Origin: Hyphomonas jannaschiana VP2
Lineage (GTDB): Bacteria > Pseudomonadota > Alphaproteobacteria > Caulobacterales > Hyphomonadaceae
DNA length: 64,000 bases
Assembly: GCF_000685215.1 (NCBI RefSeq)
Contig: NZ_ARYJ01000005.1
Span: 62,001-126,000, forward strand
Direction: 5' to 3'
Made by a program: the position numbers and the translations under genes. Shown one piece after another: positions 8,988-18,204 of the stretch. Numbering within the stretch: position 1 is the first letter of the stretch; every line of letters begins with the position of its first letter. The notes below the pieces were generated by a model. The model was not told the DNA's origin and did not search any database. It was given only the letters and a program-made list of their open reading frames with translations.

Positions 8988-9009
8988 GCAGGCAGATCCA
9001 TCTGCCTGC
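8988..9009. terminator. Perfect hairpin between convergent mcd and GH16 genes
   Basis: GCAGGCAGAT pairs with ATCTGCCTGC around a minimal loop, forming a 22-nt perfect inverted repeat. It sits between two convergent stop codons. There is no good T run on either side, so its role as a bidirectional terminator is inferred from position. Confidence 0.5.
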
Positions 9010-9028
9010 GGTCTATTCCCCAAATGGC

Positions 9029-9868
9029 CTATTCTTCTGGGGGAACGTGTTCGTAGACACGGACCCAGTCGACAATGAATTTGTCCGGGAAGGTCGCTGG
9101 ATCGGGCACATTTGCCCACCATTTGTTCGCCGCGCCATCAGTCGTATCGACTTCGCCGGACAGCTTCACCCAGAGCGGCACCTGGGAAACCCCGCCGGCA
9201 GAGGTGCGCCAGGTTTCGTCGCCATCAACATAGAAGATGTATTTGTCCGGGAACCATTCCAGCGTGAATGTGTGCCAGCCCTGCCGGATGCCCGGCCGCA
9301 TGGAGGCGAAGACGCTCCACTGATGGTCTTCCTCATAACTGTCCCAGTGCAGGGCGTGGTTCACCTTGTCGGTCCAGCCGAAGGTTTCCATGATGTCGAC
9401 TTCCGTCCCGTCCCGGCCGGACCCATCGACATTGTGCACCGAGCGGGAGAACAGCCAGAAGGCTGACCACCACCCTGCCGACCGGGGCAGTTTCGCGCGC
9501 ACTTCGAACCGGCCGAACGCCTGCTCGAACTTGCCTTCGGTCGAGACCATCGCGCTGGCATAATCATAGGGGTCGGAATCCTCATCCGGATTCCGGTTGT
9601 CGATCACGCTGGTGCGGATAACCAGCTGTCCGAGGCCATTGAGGTAGACATTGTCTGCGTCCCACCAGCCGTCCGGCCCGTTCCTGTTGGGCCGGCGGTT
9701 GTATTCCTTGGAAATCCATTTGTCCGGGTCCGGACGGCCGCGCCCACTGAACTCGTCCTGGAACACAAGCCGCCATTCCGGCGACTGTTCGTCCAGCGCC
9801 GAAAAAGTCGGGGTTTCGCAGGCCGTGACGAACAGGGCCAGGAACAGGGACGCAAAGAGGCGTTTCAT
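9029..9868 (-). CDS. Glycoside hydrolase family 16 lipoprotein (endo-beta-glucanase/galactanase type)
   Basis: This 279-aa exported lipoprotein has a signal peptide ending in the lipobox FVTAC (Cys17). The GH16 catalytic motif E-x-D-x-x-E is present as TEVDIMETFG, with Glu156 as nucleophile and Glu161 as acid/base. GRFEVRAKLP, WSAFWLF and the C-terminal FIVDWVRVYE are other family landmarks. GH16 enzymes cut beta-1,3/1,4-glucans, agarose, carrageenan or porphyran; the extended ME motif with no insertion does not fix the substrate. A marine laminarin or galactan substrate is plausible. It is downstream of the lactonase-like lipoprotein gene with only 6 nt between them. Confidence 0.92.
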   Translation of the reverse strand: MKRLFASLFLALFVTACETPTFSALDEQSPEWRLVFQDEFSGRGRPDPDKWISKEYNRRPNRNGPDGWWDADNVYLNGLGQLVIRTSVIDNRNPDEDSDPYDYASAMVSTEGKFEQAFGRFEVRAKLPRSAGWWSAFWLFSRSVHNVDGSGRDGTEVDIMETFGWTDKVNHALHWDSYEEDHQWSVFASMRPGIRQGWHTFTLEWFPDKYIFYVDGDETWRTSAGGVSQVPLWVKLSGEVDTTDGAANKWWANVPDPATFPDKFIVDWVRVYEHVPPEE

Positions 9869-9874
9869 GCCTCC

Positions 9875-10774
9875 CTACCGGATCACGCCGCCGAGCGGCT
9901 CAACATCATCCGGTTCGTGTTGCAGGATCACCTTGGCGCCGAGCTCTTCGGCCAGCGTCTCGAACTTGTCCATCGAGGCCAGCGTTTCCGGCTCGCTCCA
10001 GTTAAAGCGCGGGACACGGCGAAGCTCCCGGCTTTCCTTGCGGTGCCAGAGATCGCCCGCCAGCAGGACGGGACCGCTTTCCGGCATGTCGAGCAGCAGG
10101 ACGGAGTGGCCCGGCGTATGGCCCGGCATCTCGAGAATTTTTACACGGCCATCGCCGAAGACGTCATAGTCACCGGAGATGGTCTTCACCTCCAGAGGAC
10201 GGAACGCGGCCCACATGGCGGCGAGCTGCGGGTCGACCTCGCGCTCGGTGCCTTCCGGCGGGAACATGTCATTGTACTCGTCCTCCTGCACGATCCAGGT
10301 TGCGCCCTGAACCTGATCGACCTGGCCGATATGGTCGAAATGGTCGTGCGAGAGAGAGACATAGTCGATGTCGTCCGGCGTGAGGCCGAGATCGGCCAGC
10401 TGCTCGGTGATCGTCTTGTCGAGCGAGACATTGAAGATGCCGCCGACATTCTGTTCCCCGGCCCCGGCGAGCATGCCCGGCAGGCCAAGATCCCACAGCA
10501 GGCGGCCTGCCGGATGATTGATGACATAGCAGGTGTCGGTGAATGTGTCGGTCTGGCCGGCATAGTCACCGGCGCTGGAGAAGGCATCCAGATCGAGCAC
10601 ATTGATCGTGCCGCAATCCAGCACGTTCACGGTCAGCGGCGCCGGCGCTTCGGCCTCGGTCACCTCTTCGGCGGCGGGCGTGTCTGCCGGCGTATCAGCC
10701 GGAGCTGCCTTCGGCGCACAGGCCGGTGCAAGCAGGAACGCAGTTGTGGCGAGCAGCGCATGGAACAGGCGCAT
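9875..10774 (-). CDS. Metallo-beta-lactamase-fold lipoprotein, N-acyl homoserine lactonase-like
   Basis: The 299-aa protein has a signal peptide with lipobox LAPAC (Cys19) and an Ala/Pro/Glu-rich linker. The MBL fold carries the dinuclear zinc motif SHDHFDH (H143, H145, D147, H148), then GHTPGHSVLL, the bridging Asp in LLAGDLWH and a late His in ILQHEP. This order, with the PGHTPGH loop, is that of AHL lactonases (AttM/AiiA-like). Such enzymes open homoserine-lactone rings and quench quorum signals. Start 10774 follows AAGGGGG; the longer frame overlaps hisI. Lactone specificity is inferred; other lactones or esters are possible. Confidence 0.83.
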   Translation of the reverse strand: MRLFHALLATTAFLLAPACAPKAAPADTPADTPAAEEVTEAEAPAPLTVNVLDCGTINVLDLDAFSSAGDYAGQTDTFTDTCYVINHPAGRLLWDLGLPGMLAGAGEQNVGGIFNVSLDKTITEQLADLGLTPDDIDYVSLSHDHFDHIGQVDQVQGATWIVQEDEYNDMFPPEGTEREVDPQLAAMWAAFRPLEVKTISGDYDVFGDGRVKILEMPGHTPGHSVLLLDMPESGPVLLAGDLWHRKESRELRRVPRFNWSEPETLASMDKFETLAEELGAKVILQHEPDDVEPLGGVIR

Positions 10775-10817
10775 CGGAACCCCCTTCAGTTCTCTGAAAA
10801 ACCCTATGAAGGCGAAC

Positions 10818-11219
10818 CTAACCCATGTCCGGATCGCGGGAAAGCGCAGTCCCGTCAAAGGGGACAATCCGGTAGAAACAACTCGCGCGGCCGGTGTGAC
10901 AGGCCCCGCCGGTCTGCTTTACCTTCAACAGGACCGCGTCCTGGTCGCAGTCGATCCGCACCTCAACGACCTCCTGCGTGTGGCCGGAGGTTTCGCCCTT
11001 CACCCACAATTCGCCGCGCGAACGGGACCAGTAGGTTGCCCGGCGCGTCTCCAGCGTGGCGGCCAGCGCCTCGGCGTTCATCCAGGCCAGCATCAGCACA
11101 TCGCCGGTCGCGACGTCCTGCGTGATCGCGGCGATCAGGCCGTCGGCATTGAATTTCGGGCGCAATTCGGGCGTCTCGTCCTGCGCACTGCCGGAAAGGG
11201 GGGGCGGAAAATCACTCAT
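10818..11219 (-). CDS. hisI: Phosphoribosyl-AMP cyclohydrolase
   Basis: HisI hydrolyses the N1-C6 bond of phosphoribosyl-AMP, the third step of histidine synthesis. The 133-aa protein has [10 protein letters not shown], the signature [20 protein letters not shown], the metal site DCDQDAVL and the cysteine pair in [13 protein letters not shown]. It lacks the HisE domain, as in alphaproteobacteria with separate hisI and hisE. ATG 11219 is preferred to the in-frame ATG 18 nt upstream because GGAGCGGGC precedes it. It is not in a his cluster here. Confidence 0.95.
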   Translation of the reverse strand: MSDFPPPLSGSAQDETPELRPKFNADGLIAAITQDVATGDVLMLAWMNAEALAATLETRRATYWSRSRGELWVKGETSGHTQEVVEVRIDCDQDAVLLKVKQTGGACHTGRASCFYRIVPFDGTALSRDPDMG

Positions 11220-11317
11220 GCCCGCTCCATACGTCACCCCTCCCCTTCACGCCAGTCACAGTCTAGGCTGTGCTCATAAGAGTCCAAACCGGACCAACCC
11301 ATGACGGAGGCATGACT

Positions 11318-12133
11318 ATGGCGGACTATGAGCAGATCCTGAGCGACACAAAAGACGGCGTCCTGACGCTGACCCTCAACCGGCCCGACCGGCTGAACGC
11401 GTGGACCGATGTCATGCACAATGAGCTGAAACACGCCATCGTCACCGCCGGCAGCGACGAGGCCGTCCGCGTCATCGTGGTGACAGGCGCGGGACGCGGC
11501 TTCTGTGCCGGGGCGGACATGGACGTGCTGCAGGGCATTCAGGGCGGCGCGCGCGACCGGTTGGCGGAAATTGAGGAGACGCCGTCGGACCTGCGCGATC
11601 TCTATCCGGGCCGGTTCGGCTACATGTATGCCTGCCCGAAGCCGATCATTGCCGCGATCAATGGCGCCTGCGCCGGGATCGGCCTGATCTTCGCCCTGTT
11701 CGCGGATTTGCGCTACGCCGCCGCCGAGGCGAAATTCACGACCGCCTTTGCCCAGCGCGGCCTGATTGCCGAGCATGGCATCGCCTGGCTGCTGCCGCGC
11801 CTGATCGGCGAGGCAAAGGCGCTGGACCTTCTCTTCACCGCCCGCAAGTTTACCGGGGCCGAAGCGGCCGAGCTGGGCCTCGTCAATGCGGCCCTGCCGA
11901 CCGGCGAACTGATGGGCAATGTGCAGCACACCGCCCACCATCTCGCCAATATGGTCTCGCCGCGCTCGGTGGCGGTGATGAAACAGCAGGTGCGCAAGAC
12001 CTATTTCCAGAGTTTCGGCGACTCTCTTGCAGAAGCAGATGCTGCAATGGAGGAAAGCTTCACCACATTCGACTTCAAGGAAGGCGTGGCGAGCTTTGTG
12101 GAGCGCCGCGCCGCTCAGTTCAAAGGACGATAG
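11318..12133 (+). CDS. Enoyl-CoA hydratase/isomerase family protein
   Basis: This 271-aa crotonase-fold protein has the CoA-binding/oxyanion segment GAGRGFCAGADMDVLQG near residue 60 and the second oxyanion loop PIIAAINGACAGIG near residue 110. A candidate catalytic acid is the Glu of RGLIAEHGIAW. ATG 11318 is chosen because CGGAGG lies 7 nt upstream; the ATG at 11312 is too close. The hmgL-like gene begins 7 nt after the stop, so the pair is an operon. That suggests branched-chain acyl-CoA breakdown, although the exact substrate is open. Confidence 0.9.
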   Translation: MADYEQILSDTKDGVLTLTLNRPDRLNAWTDVMHNELKHAIVTAGSDEAVRVIVVTGAGRGFCAGADMDVLQGIQGGARDRLAEIEETPSDLRDLYPGRFGYMYACPKPIIAAINGACAGIGLIFALFADLRYAAAEAKFTTAFAQRGLIAEHGIAWLLPRLIGEAKALDLLFTARKFTGAEAAELGLVNAALPTGELMGNVQHTAHHLANMVSPRSVAVMKQQVRKTYFQSFGDSLAEADAAMEESFTTFDFKEGVASFVERRAAQFKGR

Positions 12134-12140
12134 GAGACCC

Positions 12141-13055
12141 ATGACCCGCCGCATCGACATTGTGGAAGTCGGCCCGCGCGACGGGTTGCAGAACGATCCT
12201 GCGAACCTGACGGTCGAGCAGAAGCTGGAATTCATTGCCCGCCTCGAAGAGGCCGGGGTGAAGCGGATGGAATCCGGCAGCTTCGTCAGCCCGAAGGCCG
12301 TGCCGAAAATGGCGGACAGCCCGGCCGTGTTCGCCGGGCTCGACCGGTCGAAACCGACGCGGCACATCGCGCTCGCCCTCAATGAGAAAGGCGTGCGCCG
12401 CGCCATCGATGCGAAAGCCGACGAGATCAATTTCGTCCTCGTTGCCAGCGAAACCTTCGGCCGGAAGAATCAGGGCATGAGCCCACAGGAGAGCGCCGAC
12501 ATGCTGGCCCGGTGCGCGCCGCTGGTCCATGAGGCGGGCATCCCCCTCTCCGCCACGATCTCGGTTGCCTTCGGGGACCCGTATGATGGCGAGGTCGACC
12601 TCGGCGTGGTCGGCAATCTCGCGGCCCAGTCACAGCGCGCGGGCGTGGCGGAGCTGGCGCTCGGCGACACGATCGGCGTTGCGGACCCGTGGGCCGTGCG
12701 CCGCGCCATAGACCGGGTACGGATCGAGGCCCCGGACGTTTACCTGCGCATGCACTTCCACGACACGCGCGGACAGGCGCTGGCGAATGTTGCCGCGGCG
12801 GTGGATGCGGGCGTCGACGTGATCGATGCGAGCTGTGGCGGCATCGGCGGCTGTCCGTTTGCGCCGGCAGCGACGGGCAATGTGGCAACCGAAGACGTCG
12901 TTTACATGCTGGAACGCGGCGGCTTCGAAACCGGGCTGGATTTGTCCAAGCTGATCAACACGGCAAAGTGGCTGGAAACGGTGCTGAAGCACCCTGTCAG
13001 CTCAGCGCTGAGCAAGGCGGGTGGGTTTCCGGTGAAAGAAAGATTGATCACCTGA
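12141..13055 (+). CDS. Hydroxymethylglutaryl-CoA lyase
   Basis: The enzyme cleaves HMG-CoA to acetoacetate and acetyl-CoA, the last step of leucine degradation. The 304-aa TIM-barrel protein has the N-terminal EVGPRDGLQND, the metal/substrate elements SGSFVSPKAVP and RMHFHDTRGQAL, and the glycine-rich active-site loop SCGGIGGCPFAPAATGN with its catalytic cysteine. TAGGAG precedes the ATG. Translational proximity to the enoyl-CoA hydratase gene supports shared acyl-CoA catabolism. The genes for methylcrotonyl-CoA carboxylase are not in the window. Confidence 0.93.
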   Translation: MTRRIDIVEVGPRDGLQNDPANLTVEQKLEFIARLEEAGVKRMESGSFVSPKAVPKMADSPAVFAGLDRSKPTRHIALALNEKGVRRAIDAKADEINFVLVASETFGRKNQGMSPQESADMLARCAPLVHEAGIPLSATISVAFGDPYDGEVDLGVVGNLAAQSQRAGVAELALGDTIGVADPWAVRRAIDRVRIEAPDVYLRMHFHDTRGQALANVAAAVDAGVDVIDASCGGIGGCPFAPAATGNVATEDVVYMLERGGFETGLDLSKLINTAKWLETVLKHPVSSALSKAGGFPVKERLIT

Positions 13056-13166
13056 AGTCGCTGTTGCGAAAAGGCCACAACTTTCATGTTTTGTTTCCGT
13101 CTGGATTGTCGATAGGCAGCCTATGCTTATGTCACTCTATGGCGGGGGCCCGTGGGAGGTGCCGAG

Positions 13167-13853
13167 ATGGCAAATTCGATTCAGGGTTTCGTACATATTG
13201 TTGAATCCCCGTCAGCATACGACATGCTGGATGGGCGCACAGAAGGTCGGTCTCTCTCTGAATTTTTGGAGCTCGCTCAGATCGATAGCAGCTATTCGCT
13301 AGCAACGACGCGAGAGACATTTGAGACAGCACTTAGTGAACGCCTAAGCGCTGCTGTGCAGCGATTTGATCCTAAACTGCCCATCATTCATCTAAGCATG
13401 CATGGCAACCAGCAGGGTATCGGCCTGACCGATGGACATTTTCTGTCGTGGGACGATCTGCGTACTGTACTTCTTCCGATCCAAAACGCTCTTCAGGGGC
13501 AGCTGCTAATATGCATTTCGTCCTGTTCGGGATACTATGGATGCCAGATGGCTATGTATGAGGACAACGAACAACCATTTTGGTCTCTTGTCGCAAACTC
13601 CGAAGAGGCAACTTGGCACGACTCTGCCGTCGCCTTTGTTACATTTTACCATCAGTTTTTCAAAACCGGGAACATCTACTCATCGGTTGAAGCGATGAAA
13701 GTAGCGTCCGGCGACCATAACTTTTTCGTTCAAAACGGCCATCATACAAAATCTGAGTGGCTTAAGAATATGACCGCCCTTCGAGAAGGTCAGCCACGAC
13801 CGCCTCAAAATTTTGCAAATGCGCTGGCTCAGTTCGGTACGATAGGAAATTAG
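13167..13853 (+). CDS. Orphan caspase/CHAT-like protein with His/Cys pair, function unknown
   Basis: The 228-aa protein has no signal peptide. IIHLSMHGNQQGIGL (His79) is followed about 40 residues later by LLICISSCSGYYG (Cys120). A buried beta-strand ending in HG and a second ending in a Cys-Ser-Gly turn is the layout of the caspase/CHAT (clan CD) cysteine-peptidase fold. A later block, EATWHDSAVAFVTFYHQF then EAMKVASG, looks conserved-family-like. Peptidase activity is inferred, not shown. GGGAGGTGCC supports the ATG at 13167. The two 60-bp lines I counted inside the gene are each 50% GC, whereas a line just upstream in hmgL is about 75%, suggesting recent transfer. It has no partner gene; cobT is convergent. 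Confidence 0.8.
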   Translation: MANSIQGFVHIVESPSAYDMLDGRTEGRSLSEFLELAQIDSSYSLATTRETFETALSERLSAAVQRFDPKLPIIHLSMHGNQQGIGLTDGHFLSWDDLRTVLLPIQNALQGQLLICISSCSGYYGCQMAMYEDNEQPFWSLVANSEEATWHDSAVAFVTFYHQFFKTGNIYSSVEAMKVASGDHNFFVQNGHHTKSEWLKNMTALREGQPRPPQNFANALAQFGTIGN

Positions 13854-13907
13854 GCTGCTCATCTTGAGCTGGCAGGTGATCAGAACGCAATGCCATGAAA
13901 GCAAGGG

Positions 13908-15908
13908 CTATTTCTTAGCGCCCTTCACTTCCTGCAGGCTGGTGGTCTTCACGGCGCGGCCGATGTCGACCTTTTTCTTGCCTTTGCCATAGGAGGGCGC
14001 GCCGGCGGAGGCGCCGGAGACGGCGCCGCGGACGGTACGGTCCGTCAGCGGAGGGATGGTCATGGCCTTCGGGTTCGGCTGGTTCTCGTCGAAGAGGCTG
14101 GCCAGCTGGTCCGTCATCGCGCCGCCGAGCTGTTCGGCGTCCACGATTGTGACGGCGCGCTTGTAGTAGCGCGTCACGTCATGGCCGATGCCGATGGCGA
14201 TCAGCTCGACAGGGCTGCGCGTTTCGATCTCTTCGATCACCTGGCGGAGGTGGCGCTCAAGATAATTGCCGACATTGACGTTCAGCGTGGAATCGTCGAC
14301 CGGCGCACCGTCCGAGATCACCATCAGGATCTTGCGCTGTTCCGGCCGGGCGAGCAGCCGGTCATGCGCCCAGAGCAGCGCCTCGCCGTCGATATTCTCT
14401 TTCAAGAGGCCTTCGCGCATCATCAGGCCGAGGTTCCGGCGCGCGCGGCGCCACGGGGCATCGGCCTGCTTGTAGACGATGTGGCGCACATCGTTGAGGC
14501 GGCCGGGAGACGCCGGCTTGCCCGCCTTCACCCAGTCTTCGCGGGAGAGCCCGCCCTTCCACGCTTTCGTGGTGAAGCCAAGCACTTCGGTCTTCACATT
14601 GCAGCGCTCCAGCGTGCGGGCCAGAATGTCCGCACACAGCGCTGCGACCATGATCGGGCGCCCGCGCATGGAGCCGGAATTGTCCAGCAGCAGCGTCACG
14701 ATCGTGTCGCGGAATTCCGAATCGTCTTCCTGCTTGAAGGAAAGCGGCGCGGTCGGATCGGTGATGACGCGTGTGAGGCGCGCGGTGTCCAGCACGCCCT
14801 CTTCCAGATCGAAGCTCCACGAGCGGTTTTGCTGCGCCATCAACAGGCGCTGCAGTTTGTTCGCCAGTTTCGAGACGGCGCCCTGCAGGCCCTGCAGCTG
14901 GTGGTCGAGATAGGCGCGCAGGCGCGTCAGTTCTTCGGCGTCGCACAGGTCGGGTGCCTGGGCCACTTCGTCGTGTTCGCGCGTGAAGACCGAATAGGTG
15001 AACCGGTCCTTATCGTCGCCATCGCGGAAATTGGGGCGCAGCGGCTGGGTGCCGTCTTCCTCGTCATCCGGCGTGTCGTCGGATTCCATGTCCATGTCCT
15101 GATCGACCGAGACATTGGATTCCTCGCCTTCCATTTCCTCCGTGTCGCCGGCTTCCATCTGCTCGGCGGAGGCGCCCATCGGCTCCTCGGATTCCATTTC
15201 CTGCTCGCCCTGGTCCGGCTGCTCCTCGGACTCCATCTCGCTGTCCTGCTGATCCTCGCTGGTCTCAGCATCTTCGCTGGGCACATCGGTGGCCGTCAGG
15301 TCACGGATCATGTCGCGGACAGTGCGGGCAAATTCCGGCTGGTCGTGCAGCTGGGAGATCAGCTTGTCGAGCGCATCGCCGGTCTTGTCGGCGACCTGCT
15401 GGCGCCAGACATCGGCCACGCGGGCCGCCGCTTCCGGCAAGGGGCGACCGGTCAGGCGCTCGCGCAGCAGGAATTCGATCGCCGGGGCCAGCACGGCTTC
15501 CGGTTCTTCGGCGCCCATGGCGAACTCGCCGGACTCGCAGCGATGGGTCAGCACCGCGTCCAGATTGTTGGCCGTGCCGCGCATCGCATTGGCGCCGAGG
15601 CTTTCGATCCGCGCGGTTTCGGCCGCATCATAGACCCGCCGGGGCAACTCCCCCTGCGGACGATGCTTCATATGCGCGCTCGTGTCATGATGCGCCTTGC
15701 GCAGCGCCACAGCATCGGCCTCGCCGCGGATCCGCGCCGCGACTTCCGCCGGCAGCGTGACCGGCGGCGGGCGCAGCACGATGCGCTCGGCATCGGCGCC
15801 TGCGTCATTGCCAAAGCCGACTTCCACGTCCCGGTCGGCGCTCATCGCCTTGGTCGTCACGGCGAGCGCTTGCTTGAAGAGTTCCTGGGGGGTGGTGTCC
15901 TTGGCCAT
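13908..15908 (-). CDS. cobT: Aerobic cobaltochelatase subunit CobT
   Basis: CobT forms the AAA+ chelatase motor with CobS that helps CobN insert cobalt into hydrogenobyrinic acid a,c-diamide. The 666-aa protein has an N-terminal domain starting [10 protein letters not shown], a long Glu/Asp/Ser-rich linker at about residues 210-300 (repeated EESEE-like runs), and a C-terminal von Willebrand A domain. The MIDAS motif is [11 protein letters not shown] near residue 410. A second MIDAS-region element is [11 protein letters not shown]. Length and layout are standard. It is 32 nt downstream of a dienelactone hydrolase gene that separates it from cobS. cobN is not in this window. Confidence 0.95.
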   Translation of the reverse strand: MAKDTTPQELFKQALAVTTKAMSADRDVEVGFGNDAGADAERIVLRPPPVTLPAEVAARIRGEADAVALRKAHHDTSAHMKHRPQGELPRRVYDAAETARIESLGANAMRGTANNLDAVLTHRCESGEFAMGAEEPEAVLAPAIEFLLRERLTGRPLPEAAARVADVWRQQVADKTGDALDKLISQLHDQPEFARTVRDMIRDLTATDVPSEDAETSEDQQDSEMESEEQPDQGEQEMESEEPMGASAEQMEAGDTEEMEGEESNVSVDQDMDMESDDTPDDEEDGTQPLRPNFRDGDDKDRFTYSVFTREHDEVAQAPDLCDAEELTRLRAYLDHQLQGLQGAVSKLANKLQRLLMAQQNRSWSFDLEEGVLDTARLTRVITDPTAPLSFKQEDDSEFRDTIVTLLLDNSGSMRGRPIMVAALCADILARTLERCNVKTEVLGFTTKAWKGGLSREDWVKAGKPASPGRLNDVRHIVYKQADAPWRRARRNLGLMMREGLLKENIDGEALLWAHDRLLARPEQRKILMVISDGAPVDDSTLNVNVGNYLERHLRQVIEEIETRSPVELIAIGIGHDVTRYYKRAVTIVDAEQLGGAMTDQLASLFDENQPNPKAMTIPPLTDRTVRGAVSGASAGAPSYGKGKKKVDIGRAVKTTSLQEVKGAKK

Positions 15909-15940
15909 ATAAGTCTTGTCTTGTGCGCCTTCAGCGCAGT

Positions 15941-16621
15941 CTAGAAGCCGGCATCGGCCGCGGCCTGATTGAACAGGTCGAGGGTGCGGCGGAAAGCGAG
16001 GTCGTCGGCATGGGCGTCATAATCGTCCGAACGACGCCGGGCAAAGCCATGGCCGGCGTCATAGACATAGACCGGCACATCGCGCCGGGCCTGTTCGAAC
16101 GCACGCACGCCGTCCATCGGAATATGCGCATCATGCTGGCCGAAATGGACGATGGTCGGGCATTTCGGCGACTGATCCTTCGCGCCGGGCACGAGGCTGC
16201 CATAATAGCCGCTGGCCGCCGACAGGCCTTCCAGCTGGCAGGCAGCGAGATAGGCCATCGAGCCGCCATAGCAGAAGCCTGTGATGAAGACCGGCGCCTC
16301 CAGTTCGGCGATGCAGGCCGCAATGTCCGCCATCGCGTTTTCGAGGCCGTTGGCGCGGGCATAGCCGCCGCCTTCCGCGATGGCTTCCGGCGAATGGCTT
16401 TCGGTGACGAAGCCTTTCTTCTGGCGGTCGAACATGGACGGGGCCAGCACTTCATAGCCCTCGGCGGCGAAGCGTTCGCACGCCTCGATCATGTAGGAGT
16501 TCACGCCGAAGATTTCCTGCACCAGCACCAGGCCGCCCTTGCGCGCGCCCTTTGCCGGCACATGCAGCGCATTGAACCGGAAGCCGTCACCGCTTTTGAG
16601 TTCGATGACCGTGCCGCTCAT
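15941..16621 (-). CDS. Dienelactone hydrolase family protein
   Basis: This 226-aa alpha/beta hydrolase has the cysteine nucleophile elbow [10 protein letters not shown] near residue 122, the catalytic Asp in [10 protein letters not shown] and the His in DAGHGFAR. That is the Cys-His-Asp triad of dienelactone hydrolases, which open carboxymethylenebutenolide in aromatic degradation. Many family members have other lactone or ester substrates. It starts 1 nt after the cobS stop and precedes cobT, so it is embedded in the cobaltochelatase transcription unit. No other aromatic-degradation gene is nearby. Confidence 0.92.
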   Translation of the reverse strand: MSGTVIELKSGDGFRFNALHVPAKGARKGGLVLVQEIFGVNSYMIEACERFAAEGYEVLAPSMFDRQKKGFVTESHSPEAIAEGGGYARANGLENAMADIAACIAELEAPVFITGFCYGGSMAYLAACQLEGLSAASGYYGSLVPGAKDQSPKCPTIVHFGQHDAHIPMDGVRAFEQARRDVPVYVYDAGHGFARRRSDDYDAHADDLAFRRTLDLFNQAAADAGF

Positions 16622-16622
16622 C

Positions 16623-17606
16623 TCAGGCCACCCGCACCATCAGGGCGCTTTCAGGCAGTTCCTCGGCGAAGCAGCGCTGGTACATCTCGGCGACCAGAGG
16701 CCGCTCCAGCTCGTCACACTTGTTGAGGAAGGTCATGCGGAAAGCATGGCCGAGATTGCCGAAGATGGCGAAGTTTTCCGCCCAGGTGATCACGGTCCGC
16801 GGGCTCATCACGGTGGAGAGGTCGCCGGACATGAAGGCGTTCCGGGTCAGGTCCGCCAGCGTCACCATCTTGGCGAGCGTGTCGTCGTCGACGCCGGTCG
16901 CCTTGGACTTCACGATCTCCACTTCGGCGTCGTGTTCCAGATAGTTCAGCGTGGTCACGATGTTCCAGCGGTCCATCTGGCCCTGGTTCAGCTGCTGCGT
17001 GCCGTGATAGAGGCCCGTCGTGTCGCCGAGGCCGACCGTATTGGTGGTCGAGAACAGGCGGAAATACGGGTTCGGCGCGATGACGCGGTTCTGGTCCAGC
17101 AGGGTCAGTTTGCCGGAGCTTTCCAGAACGCGCTGGATCACGAACATCACGTCCGGGCGGCCGGCATCGTATTCGTCGAAGGTGATCGCGACCGGGCGCT
17201 GAAGGGCCCATGGCAGGATGCCTTCGCGGAATTCGGTGATCTGCTGGCCGTCTTTCAGGACGATGGCGTCCTTTCCAACCATGTCGATCCGGCTGACATG
17301 GCTGTCGAGATTGACCCGGATCAGCGGCCAGTTGAGGCGCGCGGCCACCTGTTCGATATGGGTGGATTTCCCTGTGCCGTGATAGCCCTGCACCATGACG
17401 CGGCGGTTGTGCTCAAAGCCGGCAAGGATGGCCAGCGTCGTCTGCGGGTCGAACCGGTAGGCATCGTCAATCTCGGGGACATATTCGGTGCGGGTCTTGA
17501 AGCCATGCACCACCATGTCCGTGTCGAGGCCGAACACCTTGCGGACATTGATTTTCTCGGTCGGCTTCATGCCGTCCAGGGCGGTGGTGTCACTCATTAC
17601 GGTCAT
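16623..17606 (-). CDS. cobS: Aerobic cobaltochelatase subunit CobS (AAA+ ATPase)
   Basis: CobS is the MoxR-type AAA+ ATPase of the aerobic cobaltochelatase and forms rings with CobT. The 327-aa protein has an N-terminal helical region ([16 protein letters not shown]), Walker [10 protein letters not shown] near residue 80, Walker [10 protein letters not shown] and sensor 1 [11 protein letters not shown]. Two candidate starts, 17606 and 17597, are 9 nt apart; 17606 is kept. It is the first gene of cobS-DLH-cobT. A structured stretch precedes it at 17655-17709. Confidence 0.95.
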   Translation of the reverse strand: MTVMSDTTALDGMKPTEKINVRKVFGLDTDMVVHGFKTRTEYVPEIDDAYRFDPQTTLAILAGFEHNRRVMVQGYHGTGKSTHIEQVAARLNWPLIRVNLDSHVSRIDMVGKDAIVLKDGQQITEFREGILPWALQRPVAITFDEYDAGRPDVMFVIQRVLESSGKLTLLDQNRVIAPNPYFRLFSTTNTVGLGDTTGLYHGTQQLNQGQMDRWNIVTTLNYLEHDAEVEIVKSKATGVDDDTLAKMVTLADLTRNAFMSGDLSTVMSPRTVITWAENFAIFGNLGHAFRMTFLNKCDELERPLVAEMYQRCFAEELPESALMVRVA

Positions 17607-17654
17607 TGCAAATATCTCAGGCTTCGGGAGGTCTATTCATACAATTAGGCTTCT

Positions 17655-17709
17655 AGCACGGCTACGTGTCCGGGCTAGTGCGACGTAGGGGAAATCCTGC
17701 AGCCGTGCT
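17655..17709 (-). promoter_or_regulatory. Structured non-coding element upstream of cobS
   Basis: A 9-bp outer stem pairs AGCACGGCT (17655-17663) with AGCCGTGCT (17701-17709). An inner stem pairs CTACGT (17662-17667) with ACGTAG (17683-17688), sharing two bases with the outer stem so the two may compete. It lies between the end of the DUF4440-like gene and the start of cobS, on the same strand. It could be a terminator lacking a T run or a leader structure. It does not show the cobalamin riboswitch B12-box consensus. Confidence 0.4.
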
Positions 17710-17715
17710 GGCTGG

Positions 17716-18180
17716 TCAGCGATCTTCCGGAGCGGGGGCGCCAGCGCCCATATCGGCAATCCACTTCCAGCTGCCGTCGTCCTGGCGCTGCCAGACGGTG
17801 ATGTATTTGCCATAGGACGCCCCCTCCTGGCCGACACGCGTGTAGGTGGCGTAGCCCCAGGTATAGCCGAAATCCCCGCCTTTTCCGGCATGCGCCGCTT
17901 CCGGGGCCCATTCGATGATCATGTCTTCCGGCCAGTCAGACGTCCACGCCTCGACCGCGGCTTTCCCGGTTTCCGGCACGCCCGCAGACGGGAAAATCGT
18001 GACATCGTCGGCGGCGAACTCGACAAAAGCGGGCCCTGCCCCGATTTCGAGTGCGCGGGCGGCAAAGGCGCGGTCCGCCGCCAGCATTTCCTGTTCTGTT
18101 GTTGCGGCCGGGGAAACCGTGGCGCACGCGGCGAGTGCCATCACCGGCAGGACGATGACACGCTGCATCCATGGAGGCAT
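17716..18180 (-). CDS. SnoaL/DUF4440-like lipoprotein
   Basis: The 154-aa protein has a short signal peptide with lipobox ALAAC followed by an NTF2-like cone fold. EQEMLAADRAFAARALEIG, the beta region VTIFPSAGVPETGKAA, and a final strand TVWQRQDDGSWKWIADMG are typical of DUF4440 proteins. These bind small ligands or act as isomerases; no catalytic residues are obvious here. AAGGAGAG lies just before the ATG. It is 24 nt downstream of the exported amidohydrolase gene, so both may be envelope proteins expressed together. Confidence 0.85.
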   Translation of the reverse strand: MPPWMQRVIVLPVMALAACATVSPAATTEQEMLAADRAFAARALEIGAGPAFVEFAADDVTIFPSAGVPETGKAAVEAWTSDWPEDMIIEWAPEAAHAGKGGDFGYTWGYATYTRVGQEGASYGKYITVWQRQDDGSWKWIADMGAGAPAPEDR

Positions 18181-18204
18181 TAGCCTCTCCTTCGATATGT
18201 GCCC

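Noticed and set aside
14181-15944. 587-codon + strand open frame across cobT
   Set aside because: It is the complement of the cobT coding sequence; cobT has intact motifs in the other strand.
17607-17715. Cobalamin riboswitch before cobS
   Set aside because: The stretch is structured, but the conserved B12 box and the GCCACTG element are not visible.
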